A DNA stretch of 64,000 nt from contig JASXTE010000001.1 in assembly GCA_030280995.1 (NCBI GenBank), positions 18,478,606-18,542,605 on the forward strand. Direction: 5' to 3'. The translations under genes and the position numbers were made by a program. Position 1 is the stretch's first letter. Each line of letters begins with the position of its first letter. The stretch comes from Hemileia vastatrix. Taxonomy: Eukaryota; Basidiomycota; Pucciniomycetes; Pucciniales; Zaghouaniaceae. This document shows positions 23,098 to 35,280 of this stretch, piece after piece. The notes under the pieces are model-generated. The model saw only the letters and a list, made by a program, of their open reading frames with translations. It searched no databases and was not told where the DNA came from.

Positions 23098-23115
23098 CCA
23101 CATTGGGTGCCACCA
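23098..23115 (-). promoter_or_regulatory. Primer binding site of element D
   Basis: Minus strand TGGTGGCACCCAATGTGG, the usual TGG-start sequence complementary to a tRNA 3' end, next to the LTR inner edge. Element E has the comparable TTGGTGTCCCAACAG at about 44399-44414. Confidence 0.65.
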
Positions 23116-23118
23116 AAT

Positions 23119-24291
23119 TAGAAAGACTCTTACAGTCACTTTTCTGTAAGCAGAATCCAAGGGAGTTGGATAAACCAAAGAAAAAAATGTCCCTTTAAGT
23201 AAATAAAGAGTTTACAATTAACTTAGCTATAGCCTCTACTTGATATGAAATGACTAATAAACTATTTGTTATTAATGGTGTTGAGATGTTGAATAAGTGT
23301 TTTTAATAATGAGAATGAGAAACATAAAAGTGAAGCTGTATTTAGAAAAGTTATATAAATGATTGAATAATATATTTTTATGAAGCTTTTATTTCTATGA
23401 TTTATTTCTTAAAATCAAATCCCTGATTATGAGACCTTTAAAATGGTACCATATAAGGTATTATATATGATGATGAGTGAATTTAATAAAATGTTATGTA
23501 AAGTGTTATATTTATAAGGGTATTACAATTTTATAATTTGTTATGAAAATAATAAATGATTGTTAATAATATGTGTTGTTGTGGTTATTCTCTGTATGTA
23601 TGTATGTATCTCTCTCTATGTATATAATTTTGAGTCTACAGGCTTTATATGAATAGTATGTCATGTGCCCTACTTCCCCTAACCAGAGCAATCTGGAGCT
23701 TGTCCCAAGATCACTGTAGTTTGTAGTGAGCTTGTCTGGAGTATTCCGGAGCCTTTACAAACTTAAAGACTCAATTAGAACCTTTAAAATATAAATAAAA
23801 ATTCTAGAAAAAGTCTAGATGATAGAGCTACTTCTCCTTTATAATTCATTCTAATATTTGTAGTCTTTTCAGCCCTATAAACCTAGTAAAAAAATTATTG
23901 AAGTTAAGTAAATTATGAAAAATCAAAAGTAACCAAAAATACTTTATAAAATTATTTAAAATGATAGATAAATAGTAAAATTCCACAAAAATTCCCAAAG
24001 TTTCTTGAGACTCCTGACTTTAATTTCCATGCACTTTTAGTCATTTACTTGCATTTCCTGAATATTAATTATTTGTTTAATCCTGACTCTTAAACTTAGC
24101 CCTTTTTAAACCATTTTTAATACTCAATTTCTAGAGTATAACCATTATAAAATTTAATTGACTTTTCCAATATCAGTAATCATCACCCAAAAATTCTTAA
24201 TAATAAACTTTAGCTCCCTACTAAATTTTAGACTTCCACACCAGTGAAAGAAAACTCCTGATCCCTAATTGTGGATCTACTAATGTTGACA
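23119..24291 (-). repeat. 5' LTR of element D (outer edge uncertain)
   Basis: Lies directly outside the primer binding site. Parts are repeated in inverted orientation at 31560-32395 (for example GGATAAACCAAAGAAA...GTCCCTTTAAGTAA). The outermost 40 bp (24250-24298) instead resemble the Harbinger end at 51906, so the true LTR edge may lie further in. Contains a short TATG microsatellite (about 23597-23610). Confidence 0.5.
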
Positions 24292-24959
24292 CCCCCTATT
24301 ATAGATTCTATATTTAATCTGTATTATTGTATAAAAAGTATTCACAAGAAATAAAGAATTAATTAAGTATTACATCTCTCATAACTTCACTCAATTGATT
24401 CTGTTTCTTGACCTCCACAAACCATCTTATCTAAAGTTTTTACACTGCTGCGCTTTTAGCTACTCAAGACACTGTATGGTGAAGATTGATATGCAGATTT
24501 TTCAAGAAAGCTTGTGGATTTATGGGATTTTTTTCGAGTGGGAGAACTTAAAGGTGTAATACTGCAACTGGGAATTGACTAGGGTTAGTCCTGTATGTTT
24601 CTTATCTTGAAAGGACAAGGGAAAAACTGGTGCCCTATACTAACTATATACATGCAGGCTGCATGGTTCCCTAACATAATTACCCTCTATCATCATTATC
24701 TAGTCCCAACACCCCTCCACACAATGTAGACTGAATATAGTATAGAAAGACATATTAAAATTTAAAATGAACATTGAAGAAAATAATAAAAGAAGAAAGG
24801 AAGAAAGAAAAAAAATATAACCAAACCAAATTAATAATCCCATTTCATTCAAAACTTTAGCCAAATTGATATTTTTTAGTTCCTTCATCATACAGTCTGC
24901 AATTTGTGATTTTCCTGAAATCCATATTAGTTTGAGTTTTCCTTCATATATCAGTTGAT

Positions 24960-25199
24960 TTAAGAAGTAAAAATCCCTAGTTGAATGACTTGTGTCCTTA
25001 TTTGACAGTTGGTCATAGCCAATATCAACTGAATGCTATTATCACAGTAAAGAATCACTTCTGTATCAGTTCCCAGAATATCATCTACTAAATTACATAC
25101 CCATAAACCCATCCTTTCTCCCATACCCAATGCCATGTAGTCAGAATGTGAGGTTTCAATCCCAACATATATTTGCCATCCAAGATATTGGTACACCAC
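24960..25199 (-). pseudogene. RNase H end of pol, element H
   Basis: SHSDYMALGMGERMGLWVCNLV parallels the copia RNase H block (..EAEYMAL...EA.WL..LL), followed by a VILYCDNSIQLILA segment matching the usual D.N.SA motif. It is the last domain of the copia polyprotein. Confidence 0.7.
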
Positions 25200-25439
25200 A
25201 CACTTTAATTAAATTTCCATTTCCTGCTCTCTAACTCTCACTCCTCCATGTGGCATATGCAAAGATTTTAATTATATTTGATTCATCTTTATTTGGAAAA
25301 TTTTTAAATTTTAAATTTTTTGTTTTTGCAAATTATTGAATTAGATGTTCCAGTGCATGCCAATGATCATCATTTGAATGACTTTCAAACCTAGACAAGA
25401 AATTAACTGCAAATCTAATGTCTGGGTGTATTCCTTGAG

Positions 25440-26230
25440 CCACATAAATCAGGGCCCCAATCCTATAAAGAAATTAAATCAGTTTAATTGGAGGTTTGTT
25501 TAAATCTGCTGTTTCTAGATTGCATTTATATGGAAGTGGTATTCTAGAAGTTTTAAAGGTTGGATTGATTTTCTCAAATATGAAATTGCTTATTTTGTGT
25601 TTCGATAATAAATAACCATTATCATCTTTTAAAATGCATAAAATAACTATTTGGTTTATTTTTTATTCCCATTTAATGACCTTGATGCTTTTCAAAGGAA
25701 TCCATGCTATCACTAGTCACAATTCTTCTGTCTAAATGCAGCCAAATTTCTGCTGAAAAATTCTCTGACTTCATAACATATACTGAGGAATTGAAGATAC
25801 TAGGAGTATATCCCAGTTCTCATAGTTTTTCAGAAATGAATTTCCACCAACATCTACCAGCCTTTTTTGTACAATATAATGCTTTATAAAGTTTTTAGAC
25901 TCTCTATTTTCCATTTTAAACCCCTCTTGTTTCTTTAAATACACTTCCTCTTCAATTGGACTGTGTAAGTATGCACCTACAACATCAAACAAACACAGGT
26001 TCCATTTATGTTTTTCAGACAGTGTAAAAATCAAGTGTAGGAAGGTAAATGTAGCTGTAAAGTCAAATGTTTCTTCAAAATATTCTCTGTATCTTTTAGT
26101 GAATCCTTGGGCCAGAAAACAGGCCTTGTGATTAATGATTTTATTATTCTTGTGCCTTTTGTATGAAAATACCCATTTACCACTGATAACAGATTTTCCC
26201 TCAGGTAAATCAACAATATCATATACCTTT
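25440..26230 (-). pseudogene. Reverse transcriptase region, element H
   Basis: LCLFDVVGAYLHSPIEEEVYLKKQEGF (25920-26000) is the copia RT block around the first catalytic Asp (D of FDVVGAYL). An open segment at 26031-26222 upstream precedes it. No intact YVDD box could be read. Stops are frequent. Confidence 0.7.
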
Positions 26231-26390
26231 ATAGATTTAAGGTTTTATTTTTCTGAGTTCAAGAATTTTTCCATTCTATCACATAATTCATTTTCATTTC
26301 CTGTTTAAAAGTACATGGTGCAGATAATTCTTTGGTTGGCAATTATGTTTTGCTCTTCAATTATTTTGTCTAAAGTGAAATCACCAAGTT

Positions 26391-27340
26391 TTAAGGATTT
26401 ATGGATAAAAGGTAATAAAGCTTCATTTTATGTTGTGGATGTTGATTTTTTTGATTTAATTTTATCTTTTTGTGAGTGGAAGACAGAAGTAGCTGATTGA
26501 ATGACACATTTTTGCTCCTCATACCAAAACAGCCAATGTTTCTGCCTTTGACATATTTAATTACTTTAAATTTAATTGCTCTTGGATCTAATTTCAAATG
26601 TGATTCTTTATGTATATGCACAATATCACATTCACCAAAAATCTGTATCATGCTTGGATTAGGTTTTTTACTGAAAAAAGATTAAAAAGGTGTTATTGTA
26701 TCAGCTATTTTGTTAGGAAGTCAATTGTGGAGGTAAAAATCCCATGGGAAAGAAGAGACCCAGAAATTTTTTTCCAATTTTCTATCAAACAAAAAATTAT
26801 GGCAAATATCTGAAATATTTCTATTTAATTGATCAGTGCTTCCATTCTGTTGATGATTATATGGAATAGCATGTTCCCATGTTATGCAAAAATTTGTTAA
26901 ATAATTTTTCACTTTATCATTGACATACTTTCCTTTATTATCTGAGCATCAGATCTTAATCATCTTTCCTGTTAATATTTCCATTTTTTCTTGATATCTG
27001 ACAAATGTGTCAAAAACTTGTGAATTTAAGGCTATTAGCTTTCATACTGTGTAAGATGTGGCTACATCTAAGAATGACACAAAATATAGGGCATCATCAA
27101 AAGTTAGAGCTTCAAATGGTCCCATTACATCTGTTACAATAATCTACATTGGCTGTGGTGATCTTTCAGTACTTTTAAGTGTAGAGTAATTTATGCATTT
27201 TGAAATTCTACATTCATTGTATTGTACCTCCCCTGGTGGTAGTTTCTCTAGAAAATTATCTGCTACTTTATGATTAATCAGTCAATGTATAGCCTGCATG
27301 CTAACATGTCCTAATGCTCTGTGCCGATGCATAAGAACAG
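26391..27340 (-). pseudogene. Integrase region, element H
   Basis: Starts with a gag-pre-integrase motif HRHRALGHVSMQA (about 27290-27335). The catalytic-core remnant is NFCITWEHAIPYNHQQNGSTDQLNR (26840-26912), matching the copia block PYTPQQNGVAERLNR with the Glu lost. The region after the core ends with GCFGMRSKNVSF (about 26500-26540), the usual surface-loop motif before RT. Confidence 0.75.
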
Positions 27341-27639
27341 GCTCATTTCTAGGCATTTTCTCAGAGTTAGAGCTGTTAGGAATGTTTAGAGAAAGGGGAA
27401 CTAGTGTGGTAGGCACTTATGGATAAGGAGGGACAATAGATATTGCATTAAAATTTATCAATTGTAATTACATCTACTTTCCAAGATTTTTTATCTGTAA
27501 ATAATCCTCTAAAAAGAATATTCTCAGTGTTCAGAATTTCAATGTTTTGTTTGGAATCAAATTGAGATGTTGCACCTTGATGAATAAGTGATGCAACTGA
27601 TATCAGATTTCCAGTCTGATTTGGACAAAAAATATGTGG

Positions 27640-28960
27640 TGAATCAATATATTTTCATAATTACTTGTACAGAAATTCCACCTATACCTTTAAAGTAGTC
27701 ACATTCAGACAATTCAGTGGCAAAAAAATAAGGGATAGGGTGTTTCAATTCCTCAAACTAAGTGAAAAGATTCCTGTTTCTACTTACATGTTTGGTAGCA
27801 CCAGTATCAAGTAAAGAAGTTGCACCATACAATGTCCATTTAGTTGTATCAACTTTCATGGCTCTTGGAAGGGGACTTGTATTGGTGTTGTTGGGATCAA
27901 TTATTTAAAAAAAATGTGTGTTTCCTTTTTGTTTTGGATAAACATGACAATAAATATCAACGGATGATTTATTTGGTTGTTTATTGGAAAATTCACAAGT
28001 GCATGGTGAGTTCCAATAGAGATACATATTGGATCCAACTTGAGTTTGAAGTTTTTAAGATCTTTTTAATATTGGGAATTGTGATATTCAGTGTCCTTTT
28101 TTATTGAAATTAAAACATCCAGCCCCTTTTTAGTTCAAAAAATCTGCAGTTAGGAAGACCATTTGGTTAAATGCTGGTTTGGGGATGTTTTCATCATAAT
28201 CTTCAGTTTTTTTTATTGAAGCTATCATATTAGGTTGGCTGAATGATTTTCTCAATGTGAACAGTTTATGATGGTTGGTGACAGCTTTTTCAAGCTCATC
28301 CAAATATAGTTCTGCATGACATTTACACATTATTAATTCAATATCATTTAAAACATCTGTCAACCATTGATGAGGGGATTCAAAAGAAAAACTGAGGAAC
28401 AAATTAATAATTGATTCCATATCAAGATTGAATCCACTTTCAAATAAATAATATATCTTATATCACATGTTTCCTGTATTTTCATGTATCACATGTGACT
28501 TGGCGTTAAACTTGGATGCAATCATGTCTTTTAGGGCTTTCAATTGAGAGTACATGGAATTCACCTTGCATTTATTTACAAGAAAAGAGTACACCACATG
28601 AGCTGGTTTCATGTTCTTTATGAAGTCTTGAGGAGAATTGACAACTGAATGTTTTAAGGCCACTAAGACAAGATCAAAAACATCCTTGTCTATTGAATCA
28701 TCAGGAATATGTGTGAAGAGATTTTCAAATTCTCATAAGTATGTTTTCATTGCTTCCAATAAATCTCTGATCTAATGTTTAAAATTTGAACCTAGAATTT
28801 AGGAAATCTCCTTGTTTGAAATATTTTCTGAGTTCTTCCTCATAATTATAATAATTTTTGCCTTATAGAAGCTATTCCATGGAATAATGTGGAAGTACTT
28901 TATTTTTTTTGACAGATTTTCCTATATTTAATTTAGATGATGAGGATTCCATTTTTTTAA
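27640..28960 (-). pseudogene. gag and protease of element H
   Basis: Protease: LLDTGATKHVSRNRNLF at about 27770-27823, the copia D(T/S)GA box. Upstream, a zinc-knuckle remnant CFNFNKKGH at about 28090-28125 has Phe for the second Cys. The gag domain lies in two open pieces, 28130-28420 (ESPHQWLTDVLNDIEL) and 28463-28663. In-frame stops throughout. Confidence 0.7.
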
Positions 28961-29308
28961 TTGTGTTATACAATGTGGATGAATTCAAAATAGATGGTGA
29001 TGGTTTTGATGTATGGTGAGGTTAAGATGGTGATAATGGTGAAGTTGAGGTGCCAGATCTGGTGATGAACATCCACCCAAAATGAGATTACAAGACTTTT
29101 ACAAAGTTAAGATGATATTGATGCTATGCACTGTGCAACTAAATGACCATAGCCTGTAATAACACAATCTAAGATGGAGTAGGATCAGCCCTGTATGTCT
29201 CTTATCTGGAATGTATAAGGGACAAATGGGTGTGGTATTCTAACTATATACATGCTGAATGCATTGTTCCTTAACCTAATTTCCCTCTATCACCATTATC
29301 TAGTCCAA

Positions 29309-29990
29309 GAATAAAGGACCACCTTTCTATTTTTAGTACTTATCCTCTTTTAAGTTGGAAGTATATCTTACTTGATGCTTCCCTCCACTTATAAAAGTGT
29401 TAAATGACCATTTATTTTTCCTGCTGTAAAGTTTAGTGTTAGGTTTCTATCATTATTTCATTCCATAGAGGTTAGCATTATATTGCCATTGCTTTTACTC
29501 ATTCTTGAAGCTAGAATTATTGTTTTGGAACCTGTGTTGTGTAATTAGAATGTTAGTATTTATATCTATAGAGACATGTACACTTAATCCTGATTCATTT
29601 TGGAGTAGTTTAACTGATATTGTCTCTATAGGTAAGTAATAAATAGGGTTCATTTTGGGGTAGTGTAACTGATATGGTCTCTGTATATTATGGGCCTTTC
29701 TGCCTCATAGACACAAGTCCCTTTACATACTTTACTAACCATGCACAAAAGCTTTGTAATATTTCTTGTTCAATAAATCATTCTGAACCCCATTGGTAGT
29801 GTTAACAACAATAACCTAGACTTCATCCCAATCTACTCAATTGAATGACCCCTCACTCTCTATGCACTGAAACCCCATATTGCTTTAAACACAAACCCAA
29901 ACTCCTACACAAACAAAATATTCTTCAGAGAGCATAAAAATAAACTATTCCCTCCCACCTATATCCTTTGTCTTAAACACAATCATTTAC
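29309..29990. other. Unassigned AT-rich sequence between copia fragments
   Basis: No coding frame or recognisable terminal repeat. Two near-copies of a short phrase (TTCATTTTGGAGTAGTTTAACTGATAT at about 29597 and 29650) show a local duplication of about 55 bp. Confidence 0.4.
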
Positions 29991-31500
29991 TAAATCAGTA
30001 CTTCCTGCCTCTCCTACCACACCTAATCAATCAGGAATTTTTTTCCATCCCAACTCCAGAGCCAGCCCCACAACCACCCAAAACATATGCTTCATATACA
30101 GAATGGGAAAATACAACACATGAACATTCTTCATATTTCTCCCATAATTCTTTGTCACCAGTTTCTGATTCAGCCATGTCTTTGAATAGCTCTACATCTC
30201 CTGAAAATTATCAAGGCAAACACAGCTAAATTTTTATGGGACAAGTTTTTAATTTTTCCACTATACTCAATAAACTTGACAGAAATGGCATAAAATGGTA
30301 AGACTGGTGGAAACTTGCCCTAGTAACCATGAAACAGAGGGTTGGAACAATTCAATATGCCATGCCCAATTTTCATCTGACAGCTTCTCCAATGAAATAT
30401 GAGGATCAACTATTCTTGACACTCATTTTCAATTCAATTGATGAGAAATTACAAGCAGAAATAGATGATGATGCTTCATGCTAAAAAGCTTTCCAACTGC
30501 TGGTGAAAAAATTTGAAGCCTCCACTCATACTTCCCAAGAAAACCTTTTCTGTGAACTCATTTATATATGGACTAGCATCTTTACTGATATGTCATCTCA
30601 TCTTGCAAAAGTAGACACTGTACTACAGAAAATTAAGTGATCCAATTTTTCTTTCTCTTATGAAATTTCCAAATCCATATTTTCACATGTGTTATTACCC
30701 AACAACACATATGAGATATTCAATGCTTTAAGTCTTCATTTTGAAACTCAATCTGTCTCATTAAACCCTAAAAATGATGAAATGATCAAGGCATAGAACA
30801 ATGCCGCTTCAGCAACCATCATTAGCAATCTTGGTACTCCTACTTGGAAAGCTCTCAGTGCTTATGTAAATGCTCTTGCTTTCTTCAGAGAAAAAATCAA
30901 CAGCTATTGGCTTCTATATTCTCAACCAAAAGAGAATGTGTGCTTCTCTTGTGCATTGGTAAAATATTTTGTTTTCATTATGTCCCTACAACAAAAATTT
31001 TCCTGCATTCAATGTTGAATTATGGGCTCTCAGAGAAGCTAAATTTAGAATGGAAAGACCTATCCTTGAGAGATTGAAACACAATGTTAAAAAACCAAGA
31101 AATCAAAATATTTCTTCCTCTTTTTCTTGCTTCACAGAACTTGATGCATCAACCATCAAAGCACTTGCGAAAACCTTGAAAGGAATAAATCTAGGGAATG
31201 AAGAATGGCTAGCAAATCATTTGTTAGAAATGTATTTTGATGTACTTTATTAAGGTTTAAAAAACTATGTGAGAGGAAATGTAATTCTTTTGTTTAAATT
31301 TACAGAGATATCTCTTATTAAAGTAAATGTGGCAACTGATAGTGGACATTCTTATATCACAGGCCATGGTAACATCTTAATATCTGTTTCTGTAGAATGA
31401 AATTTAGCTCAGCACCCAAGTGGTATGGAAAACATTCTAGGTGGCTCATTTAGAAGTTTTCAGGTCTTACTTTTTCTTTATGTTGGAATTATAATGAAGA
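29990..31500 (+). pseudogene. Plus-strand copia-type gag and protease remnant (element G)
   Basis: Gag-like reading interrupted by stops: RNGIKWQDWWKLALVTM (about 30275-30325), KYEDQLFLTLIFNSIDEKLQ (about 30395-30455), and a coiled segment to about 31250. Then VATDSGHSYITGHGNI (about 31331-31380) resembles the copia protease active site DSGASHHITG. The opposite orientation to H and F shows a separate insertion. No LTR of its own identified. Confidence 0.5.
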
Positions 31501-31559
31501 AAATAGGCTATCTTAAAGCATAAAAGGTGGTTATTAAATTCTCAGATTAAAACATTAAT

Positions 31560-32395
31560 TTAATGGTCAAGAATATTTTTATGAGGTCAAAAGTTTATGA
31601 AAAAAGGTATCTCAGATTCTCAAGAAACTTCTGGAGTTTTTCTGGAATTTCCTTTATTTTTTATAACCTTTTAATTATTTTATTTAGTGATTTTATGAGT
31701 TTTTGAACTTTCAAAATTTTCTCAGCTTTGATGATTTGTATCTCAGTGACTATGGCTGCACAGGCTACAAGAGTTACCAGAAATTATTAAGGTGATGTTC
31801 AGCTATCTTCATGAATCTTTATAGATTTTTAGAGTAGTTTTTGGTTCTCAATTGAGCCTGGAAGTCCAGATTGACTCCAGGACACATTTAGGAGGTGTAT
31901 TGGGGACATGTGACTGCTTTATTCATAGAATTGGCTGTAGAATCAAAAGGAGCGTAATTTAATATATTATAACTTGAAATTTAAAAATTAATAACACATA
32001 ATTTAACCATTATAACATAATATCACATTTATAACAGTACTCTTATAATTTAAACATTTTAGTAATTATAACAAATATTTTACATAACACTTCATAAAGA
32101 TACACTTATAGGATACCATTAGAAAGGTATCAAACTCAGGAAATCAAAAAAAATTATTATCATAAAATAAAAATCTAATAAAAACATAAGTTACTCTCAT
32201 TCAAATAAAATTTTACTGGTACAAATTTTTGTTGTATTTCTTTATATTATCCAAAGAACCCAGATCCTAACATCTCAAAACTAGAAATAACAACTGGCCT
32301 TAGTGTCTTTTTAATTATTAAGTAGATATTTAAGCTTAGTCAATTGAGAACTCCTATTTTACTTAAAGGGACAGGGCTTTCTTTGGTTTATCCAT
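31560..32395 (+). repeat. LTR-like block, inverted copy of the element D LTR
   Basis: Diverged but recognisable inverted match to 23165-24050: GTTTCTTGAGA next to AAATTCCA, a GAAGTGTTATGTAAA block, and the CTTTGGTTTATCCA end. It stops matching at about 32395, where copia element F begins. Probably a truncated or solo LTR of the D family in plus orientation. Confidence 0.5.
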
Positions 32396-32396
32396 G

Positions 32397-33526
32397 TCAC
32401 CTAGTGGTATATCTTTTGGTAAGCCAATTGCCAAACCACATGTAATAAGCTTCCTGATTTGTTGGATGCTGGTATGACCAAAAATTCAGTGGTAATAGTA
32501 AAGAGTATCTCAGTCTTTGCCAGATAATATTTTGTGATTTTTTTATTATTGCCTTTTTTTGTGTTATTGATTTAAGAATTTCTGGGTTTATGAAAGTAGT
32601 CATATTTATAGTGACAGTGGTGGGGATTGTCAGTTCAGGTATTTTTTTGTTTTGTGTTTTTTGAAATGGAAGGAGCCATTTTTAGACAGTCAGTGTGGCT
32701 TTAAGTATGAATTTGTTTTGAAAGAAAATGTATATATTGTTCTGCTCATCAAAAGACATATCAGCACCCACTCTTACTAAAGAGGCCAGTGAGATTAACA
32801 TATAATTTGCCTTTTCAAAGTAATATACATTCTTAATTAGAACTGTTGTTCCACCCAGTCCTATGAAACGCATAGTCCCCTTCCCTGTAATGAAGTTTGG
32901 TTCATTTTCAGTGGCTACTTTTAAGGGAATTGGAGTGCCAAGTTCAAATAAATCCACTAACTCATTCTTGGATCCAGATAAGTGATGTGTTTCCCCTGTA
33001 TCATACACTGGTTGACTGCTGATGGGTTTGGTTGTGGAGAGATGGTTATTTTTTTGAAATCTGTGGCAGATGCTTTGTGAGTGTCATCAAGCTCCATTAT
33101 TTTTGCAGATCCTGGTTCAGGTTTGTGTGGTTTTGGAGGATCCCTGAGTTGAGGTATACTTGGATAAATGGGTTGTTATGAGTCTATTCTTTGTGGGGTT
33201 CTAGTGTCATTAAAATGTGATGGTGGAGGTTCAAAAAAGTTATAAGGTATTGGTTGTTGTGTGTTTTGAAATGAAATTTGGAAATTTGTTGATGGCGGGA
33301 AGGTTAGCATTGTATATGGTTGTCTGAATCACAATGTCATGGTGTTCAGAGCAGGAGGAGGTGGGAGTTGATTTTGGAAGGAGGGAGGGTATGGACAGTT
33401 CTTTTGTAGATGTCTTGTTGAGTTACAGTTCCAACACTGCATGACACCATATCCATCAGCTTCATGTTCATAGTCTCTACCCAGAGTAGGGGAAGAAATC
33501 GAGGAGATGGCATTGGCTATTTCAGG
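32397..33526 (-). pseudogene. Copia element F: gag end, zinc knuckle, protease, pre-integrase
   Basis: From right to left on the minus strand: an open stretch after the LINE junction, then a complete CCHC knuckle CWNCNSTRHLQKNC (about 33402-33443). The protease follows, with DTGETHHLSG (about 32970-33005) and an RFIGLGGTTVLIKNV strand block (32682-33008). Last comes a degenerate gag-pre-integrase piece (32397-32603). The element is truncated at 32395. Its gag N-terminal half lies beyond the LINE at 51072-51880. Confidence 0.75.
33519..33526. repeat. LINE target-site duplication ATTTCAGG, left copy
   Basis: The same 8 bp occurs at 51064-51071. Dropping everything between them and one copy rejoins the copia gag frame of element F in phase. 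An A-tract (T run at 33534-33543 on the plus strand) lies just inside this end, as expected for a LINE 3' end. Confidence 0.75.
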
Positions 33527-33658
33527 GGAATGAATTTTTTTTTATTTCATACAATCTCACCAAACTTGGGGCATGAAGGAATGGTTAAAAATGGCTAAGT
33601 ACAAGATGAGAAAGGAGTCAATGTGGATAGTAGTAGGCAGGGCATTTAACGGGAGATA

Positions 33659-33956
33659 CTAAGTATGAGACAATTCAGTTAATGGGAAATTATTGGGAAA
33701 TCTGTTAGTGTTAATAAGAAATGAAGCAACTTGGTGTGTGATAGGAGAGGGAGATAGCAGAGTAGAGGTATCAAGTTTAATTTTGTGTTTTTTGGCTAAT
33801 AAGAAGAGGGATTTGCGCTCAGTCACATGGGCTGGGCAGAAAAGTAAGACATGTTCCGGGGTATCCGGAGCATGTTGGGTGCAAAGAGTGCAAAGGGGAG
33901 AGAGGGCTGCTTTGAAACGTAAGAGATAGTGTTTCAATGGGGAATGACCTGACCGG
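33659..33956 (-). pseudogene. LINE ORF2 C-terminal end with zinc knuckle
   Basis: RSGHSPLKHYLLRF leads into CTLCTQHAPDTPEHVLLFC, a CX2C...H....C knuckle that ends ORF2 of many LINEs. The reading continues in phase from 45634 once element E and one CCGG copy are removed, proving that E inserted into ORF2. It ends at the stop at 33659. Confidence 0.85.
33953..33956. repeat. Target-site duplication CCGG, left copy (element E)
   Basis: CCGG precedes TGTAGAC at 33957 and recurs at 45630-45633 after the other LTR (a 5-bp ACCGG reading is also possible because both LTR ends carry A). Confidence 0.8.
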
Positions 33957-35171
33957 TGTAGACTGTTATAAAGTACTAAGCAGTAGACACAATGCAAGAT
34001 GGGTTGGTTCTCCTCTTCAATATCTAAAAGGAAGCGCCTGCCACTCTTATTTTTAAAGACAGTGCAATAATGTGTAACACTAATATTTGATTAGAAACTT
34101 TATAAGTTGAGAGATGAGTTTTAGAGATCAGGAAAAACAAGTATTACTATCTGGATATTTCTATTCTTTAACAAGCGCTAATATCCACAGCTACTCCCTC
34201 TTGAAGCACTCTCTTTGAATATGCCTTATTATATCAATAAAATAACTCTAATAATAGTCAATCCTACTAAATCTATATATTCTTTCTATGTTGTGCTCTT
34301 TTCACTATACTATATGAAATACACACACAGGAGCACAAATGATAAAAGACTCAGAAAATATCTCTAATTCACTTATTTTATTCCTCTTATATTCTACTTA
34401 CAAAAAAACTCCCCTATCTCTATCAAATAGTCCTCCTTTTATATTTTTCCAGTACTCAAGACACAGTTCCCTAGTGGATCTCCAGCGCTGGCTCTAGCGC
34501 CACATTAGTAAAACAATAACTAATCTATTAGTAAACTACATACACCGCTTGTAGAAACTACAGCGCCTAAAACATACCCTATGATTACTAACACTAGTAT
34601 TAACTTGTTTCACTCATACTTCACATATGCGCTTTTGACTATACCTTTGTTATGTTTAAGCACTAATTTCAGGTTTGACCCATTCTAATGCTGACCCTAG
34701 GCGCCTTGACTCTTCGGTAGTTTTTTGATTGAGTCCCCACTCTCCTTTCTTTAATACTAAGTTCATAGTTCTGATGATTCACTTGACTAGTTAGCCTCCT
34801 TTATTACCTGTTTCAGTAAGTTTACCCAACTAGCTGCGGTGCAGTATACTATGCACTTGAGTTGTCCTTAAGCCATAACTCCTTTCTTAATGCATAACAC
34901 ATAGTTATTGGAAAGTCCAAATCCATATTGTTTAGTGCTTTAAAGTCCTAAATCAATAACACACAATTCCCTATCGTGTGGCACATCTCGCTGCAAAATC
35001 CAAGTGCACCAACCCTTAATCCTTTTCTGCGCTTCCATTTCCTTTGTTCTTTGAAACACACAATTACATATTATATTTTAGCACTACCTACTGTGCTAAC
35101 TCCCTTTGTCCTTCCTGGACTACGCGCGCTGATTGGTCTAAAATTATGCTACCTACGAGGCGCATACCACA
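33957..35171 (-). repeat. 3' LTR of element E
   Basis: 1215 bp, matching 44416-45629 with scattered substitutions. Many of its CpG sites are inside GCGC. The plus-strand side leads directly into the antisense gene at 35281. Confidence 0.92.
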
Positions 35172-35186
35172 TCCTCCCTCTACTCC
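35172..35186 (-). promoter_or_regulatory. Polypurine tract of element E
   Basis: Minus strand AGGAGTAGAGGGAGGA directly before the TGTGG edge of the 3' LTR. Good purine tract in the expected place. Confidence 0.7.
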
Positions 35187-35204
35187 TGACTGTCCCCAGG
35201 AGCC

Positions 35205-35213
35205 CATAAATAC
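35205..35213 (+). promoter_or_regulatory. TATA-like box for antisense gene 1 of element E
   Basis: CATAAATAC stands 34 bp from the LTR edge and 68 bp before the ATG at 35281, on the strand opposite gag-pol. Confidence 0.5.
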
Positions 35214-35280
35214 CTGCGTCTCACAGCATTTCCTTCATCCATCTTCTATCTTCTTCTCTTATTTTCCTTTATATCTTTCA

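Larger units (their letters stand above)
24411..29308 (-). mobile_element. Decayed Ty1/copia element (element H)
   Basis: Minus-strand element bounded by two similar sequences. The left (about 24411-24706) and right (about 29071-29308) share an ACTATATACATGC core and the edge TTATCTAGTCC. Order on the minus strand: gag, zinc-knuckle remnant, protease, integrase, RT, RNase H. Integrase before RT defines copia. All frames are heavily interrupted. LTR limits are approximate; no clean target duplication found. Confidence 0.7.

Noticed and set aside
34976..35209. Coding frame within the E LTR
   Set aside because: Equally present in the other LTR copy (45434-45640) and driven by LTR sequence; the antisense gene starts at 35281.
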